From the NCBI GenBank assembly GCA_947177685.1, contig CAMWVE010000017.1:1-55415 (forward strand): DNA of 55,415 nt. Reading direction: 5' to 3'. Source of the stretch: an uncultured Porphyromonadaceae bacterium. GTDB lineage: Bacteria > Bacteroidota > Bacteroidia > Bacteroidales > Muribaculaceae. Every line of letters begins with the position of its first letter. Within the stretch, counting starts at the first letter, position 1. The notes beneath the pieces are model-generated. The model saw only the letters and a list, made by a program, of their open reading frames with translations, was not told the origin of the DNA and did no database searches. Below are positions 53,931 to 55,415 of the stretch, piece by piece. A program made the translations under genes and the position numbers.

Positions 53931-55235
53931 ATGATTTTTTGCGACACAATTATTCCCACACACACCATCGGCACATGGTTGCTGAACTTTATTGATAATT
54001 TGCTTGACTCCATAGGTTTGCGTGGACACCAGACTCTTGAAACAGCCATCTACATCGCTATCATTGCCTGCATCGCAATCTTTGTGGGCTATCTGCTGCG
54101 GAGGTTCATACTCGCCGTGGTGGAAAAACTTGCCTCGTTGCGCAAGACACAGATGATGACTGATTTAATCAACGAGAAGGTATTCACAAAATGCTCCCAC
54201 ATCATACCACCGCTGGTAATGCTCGCCATGGTTCCTCTGGCATTTTCCACCGACCCTAAGACCATTGGGTTGATTGAGCGCTGTGTGGTGGTTTATCTCT
54301 TTATAGCACTGGCAGTTGCCATCAACGGAATTATATCTTACATCTATGTCAACTACAACCGCCGCAAGAATGCCGAAGGGCATCCGCTCAAAGGACTTCT
54401 GATAACAGCCCACGGCATTGTGTGGGGTGTGATAGTCATAATCTCCATTTCGGTTCTGATTGACAAATCACCTGCCACGCTGCTTGCCGGACTCGGTGCG
54501 TTTGCCGCCGCCCTGATGTTGATTTTCAAGGACAGCATACTCGGTTTCGTGTCAGGCATCCAGCTGTCGCAGAACGACATGCTCCGTGTGGGCGACTGGA
54601 TTGTGGTTCAGGGTACTGATGCAAACGGTGTTGTGGAGGACGTAAGCCTTACCGTAGTAAAAGTGCGAAACTGGGACAATACTCTTGTCATGGTTCCACC
54701 CTATACCTTGGTTTCAACGTCGTTCCAGAACTGGCGCGGTATGTCGGAGACCGGACGTCGACAGATTGTGCGTGACATATATTTTGACAACACCTCAATA
54801 GGTGGCATAAGCGATGAAAGTATCGATGCCATTGTTGCAGCCTGCCCTATCATCAAGGATTATGTTGCCAAGATGCGTGAGCTCCCCGCAGGTGAAGCAG
54901 GGCTGCAGTACAACTCTGGTCTGGCAGTTGTGAACGGCACAATTGCAACCAACATGGGTCTGTTCCGAGCCTACCTGTGTCAGTGGCTGCTTAACAACGA
55001 CAAGATTGCTCAGGATTCACAGATTCTGGTGCGTCTGCGTCCGTCCGAAGCATGGGGCACCACTCTGCAGATCTATTGCTACACGAACACCACCGACTGG
55101 ACAATCTACGAGGCTGTGCAGAGCGCCATCATGGAACATGTGGCAGCCATGGCACCGACCTTCGGTCTGAAAATCTATGCCGCTCCTGACCACGATGCAG
55201 CCGTTCCGGCTCCCGGCACAGTGCCTCAGAAATAA
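53931..55235 (+). CDS. MscS-family mechanosensitive channel, YbdG type
   Basis: 434 residues. About five membrane helices (about 13-30, 38-60, 89-108, 120-142, 160-182), then the pore helix (AGLGAFAAALMLIFKDSILGFVSGIQL, about 189-215) and the cytoplasmic beta and alpha/beta domains. The last part (RQIVRDIYFDN to AVQSAIMEHV) carries the YbdG-like extension. It releases solutes or ions on osmotic downshock. The Pro/Ala-rich tail after about 420 is poorly conserved. It is divergent from prmA and has no obvious -7 box upstream. A terminator follows at 55361. Confidence 0.92.
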   Translation: MIFCDTIIPTHTIGTWLLNFIDNLLDSIGLRGHQTLETAIYIAIIACIAIFVGYLLRRFILAVVEKLASLRKTQMMTDLINEKVFTKCSHIIPPLVMLAMVPLAFSTDPKTIGLIERCVVVYLFIALAVAINGIISYIYVNYNRRKNAEGHPLKGLLITAHGIVWGVIVIISISVLIDKSPATLLAGLGAFAAALMLIFKDSILGFVSGIQLSQNDMLRVGDWIVVQGTDANGVVEDVSLTVVKVRNWDNTLVMVPPYTLVSTSFQNWRGMSETGRRQIVRDIYFDNTSIGGISDESIDAIVAACPIIKDYVAKMRELPAGEAGLQYNSGLAVVNGTIATNMGLFRAYLCQWLLNNDKIAQDSQILVRLRPSEAWGTTLQIYCYTNTTDWTIYEAVQSAIMEHVAAMAPTFGLKIYAAPDHDAAVPAPGTVPQK

Positions 55236-55291
55236 ACTAAGACCCCATTCCAAACATTTAAGGAATTAGGTCACAGACTTCAATGGAGATG

Positions 55292-55356
55292 TGTCGTAAC
55301 AAGCCTTCTGACAAACCCCAAAAAAGATGTGTCATAATAAGCCATCTGATAAACCT
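55292..55356 (+). repeat. Dispersed repeat: two tandem copies before the MscS terminator
   Basis: TGTCGTAACAAGCCTTCTG (55292) and TGTCATAATAAGCCATCTG (55330) are 38 bp apart, each continued by AYAAACC. The second matches 6936-6962 nearly base for base. Confidence 0.65.
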
Positions 55357-55360
55357 TAAG

Positions 55361-55390
55361 AGAGGCTGTGTCAAAATAGGCGCAGCCTCT
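55361..55390 (+). terminator. Terminator of the MscS gene
   Basis: AGAGGCTGTG (55361-55370) pairs with CGCAGCCTCT (55381-55390), with one G-U pair, around a 10-nt loop, then TTTCG. The sequence AGAGGCTGTGTCAAAA recurs with one mismatch at 8158-8173 and in similar form on the minus strand at 7000-6985. Confidence 0.75.
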
Positions 55391-55415
55391 TTTCGTATAA
55401 TATGTTGAAAAACAT

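Overview
The window looks like chromosomal core DNA from the phylum Bacteroidota, order Bacteroidales, and a Muribaculaceae-like gut lineage is my best guess. The evidence is: -7 boxes of the form TAnnTTTG in front of many genes; Bacteroidales-only families (DUF4493/PCMD lipoproteins, DUF6089, DUF6242, GSCFA, a MurF-Alr fusion, an Lnb-type DUF4105 protein, a roughly 1140-residue SecA, a PorE-like OmpA lipoprotein); and surface lipoproteins whose lipidated Cys is followed by acidic residues. I see no phage, IS transposase, CRISPR array or rRNA. The family is an inference and was not tested by a search.

Layout. 1-430: intergenic DNA and tRNA-His. 426-6358 (minus): a compact operon of a GrpE-like protein, a lid-less Hsp70, two paralogous MORN-repeat membrane proteins and prfB, which carries the classical RF2 programmed frameshift and overlaps the last MORN gene by ATGA. 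6456-8200: yraN, fabD and repeat-bearing terminators. 8221-15456 (minus): an envelope operon of DUF6242 lipoprotein, DUF6089, uppS, bamA and three OmpH/Skp-like chaperones. 16024-20924 (plus): acyltransferase, membrane metallophosphoesterase, tex and a short HPPK-like gene. 21199-27093 (plus): three DUF4493 lipoproteins. 27546-30230 (minus): an SLC45-like MFS carrier with a large insert, and nfo. 30363-42656 (plus): Lnb-like lipoprotein acyltransferase, a degenerate phosphatase-fold protein, secA, an ABC-F protein, mltG and uvrA. 42699-45263: MINPP-like histidine phosphatase, a small TPR protein and a di-iron (RIC/hemerythrin-like) LuxR regulator. 45326-53745 (minus): prmA, a beta-barrel protein, a PorE-like lipoprotein, GSCFA, murF-alr, xpt and queA, mostly overlapping. 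53931-55235 (plus): a YbdG-type MscS channel.

Much of the window serves envelope biogenesis: undecaprenyl phosphate (uppS), the cell-wall precursor (murF-alr), glycan termination (mltG), Sec export (secA), periplasmic chaperoning and outer-membrane insertion (ompH, bamA), lipoprotein acylation (lnb) and lipoprotein cargo. The best candidates for undescribed biology are the GrpE-Hsp70-MORN-MORN-prfB operon and the RIC-like LuxR regulator at 44316-45263. Smaller signals are dispersed intergenic repeats shared between terminators, and three genes whose promoter box sits almost on the start codon, suggesting leaderless mRNAs.
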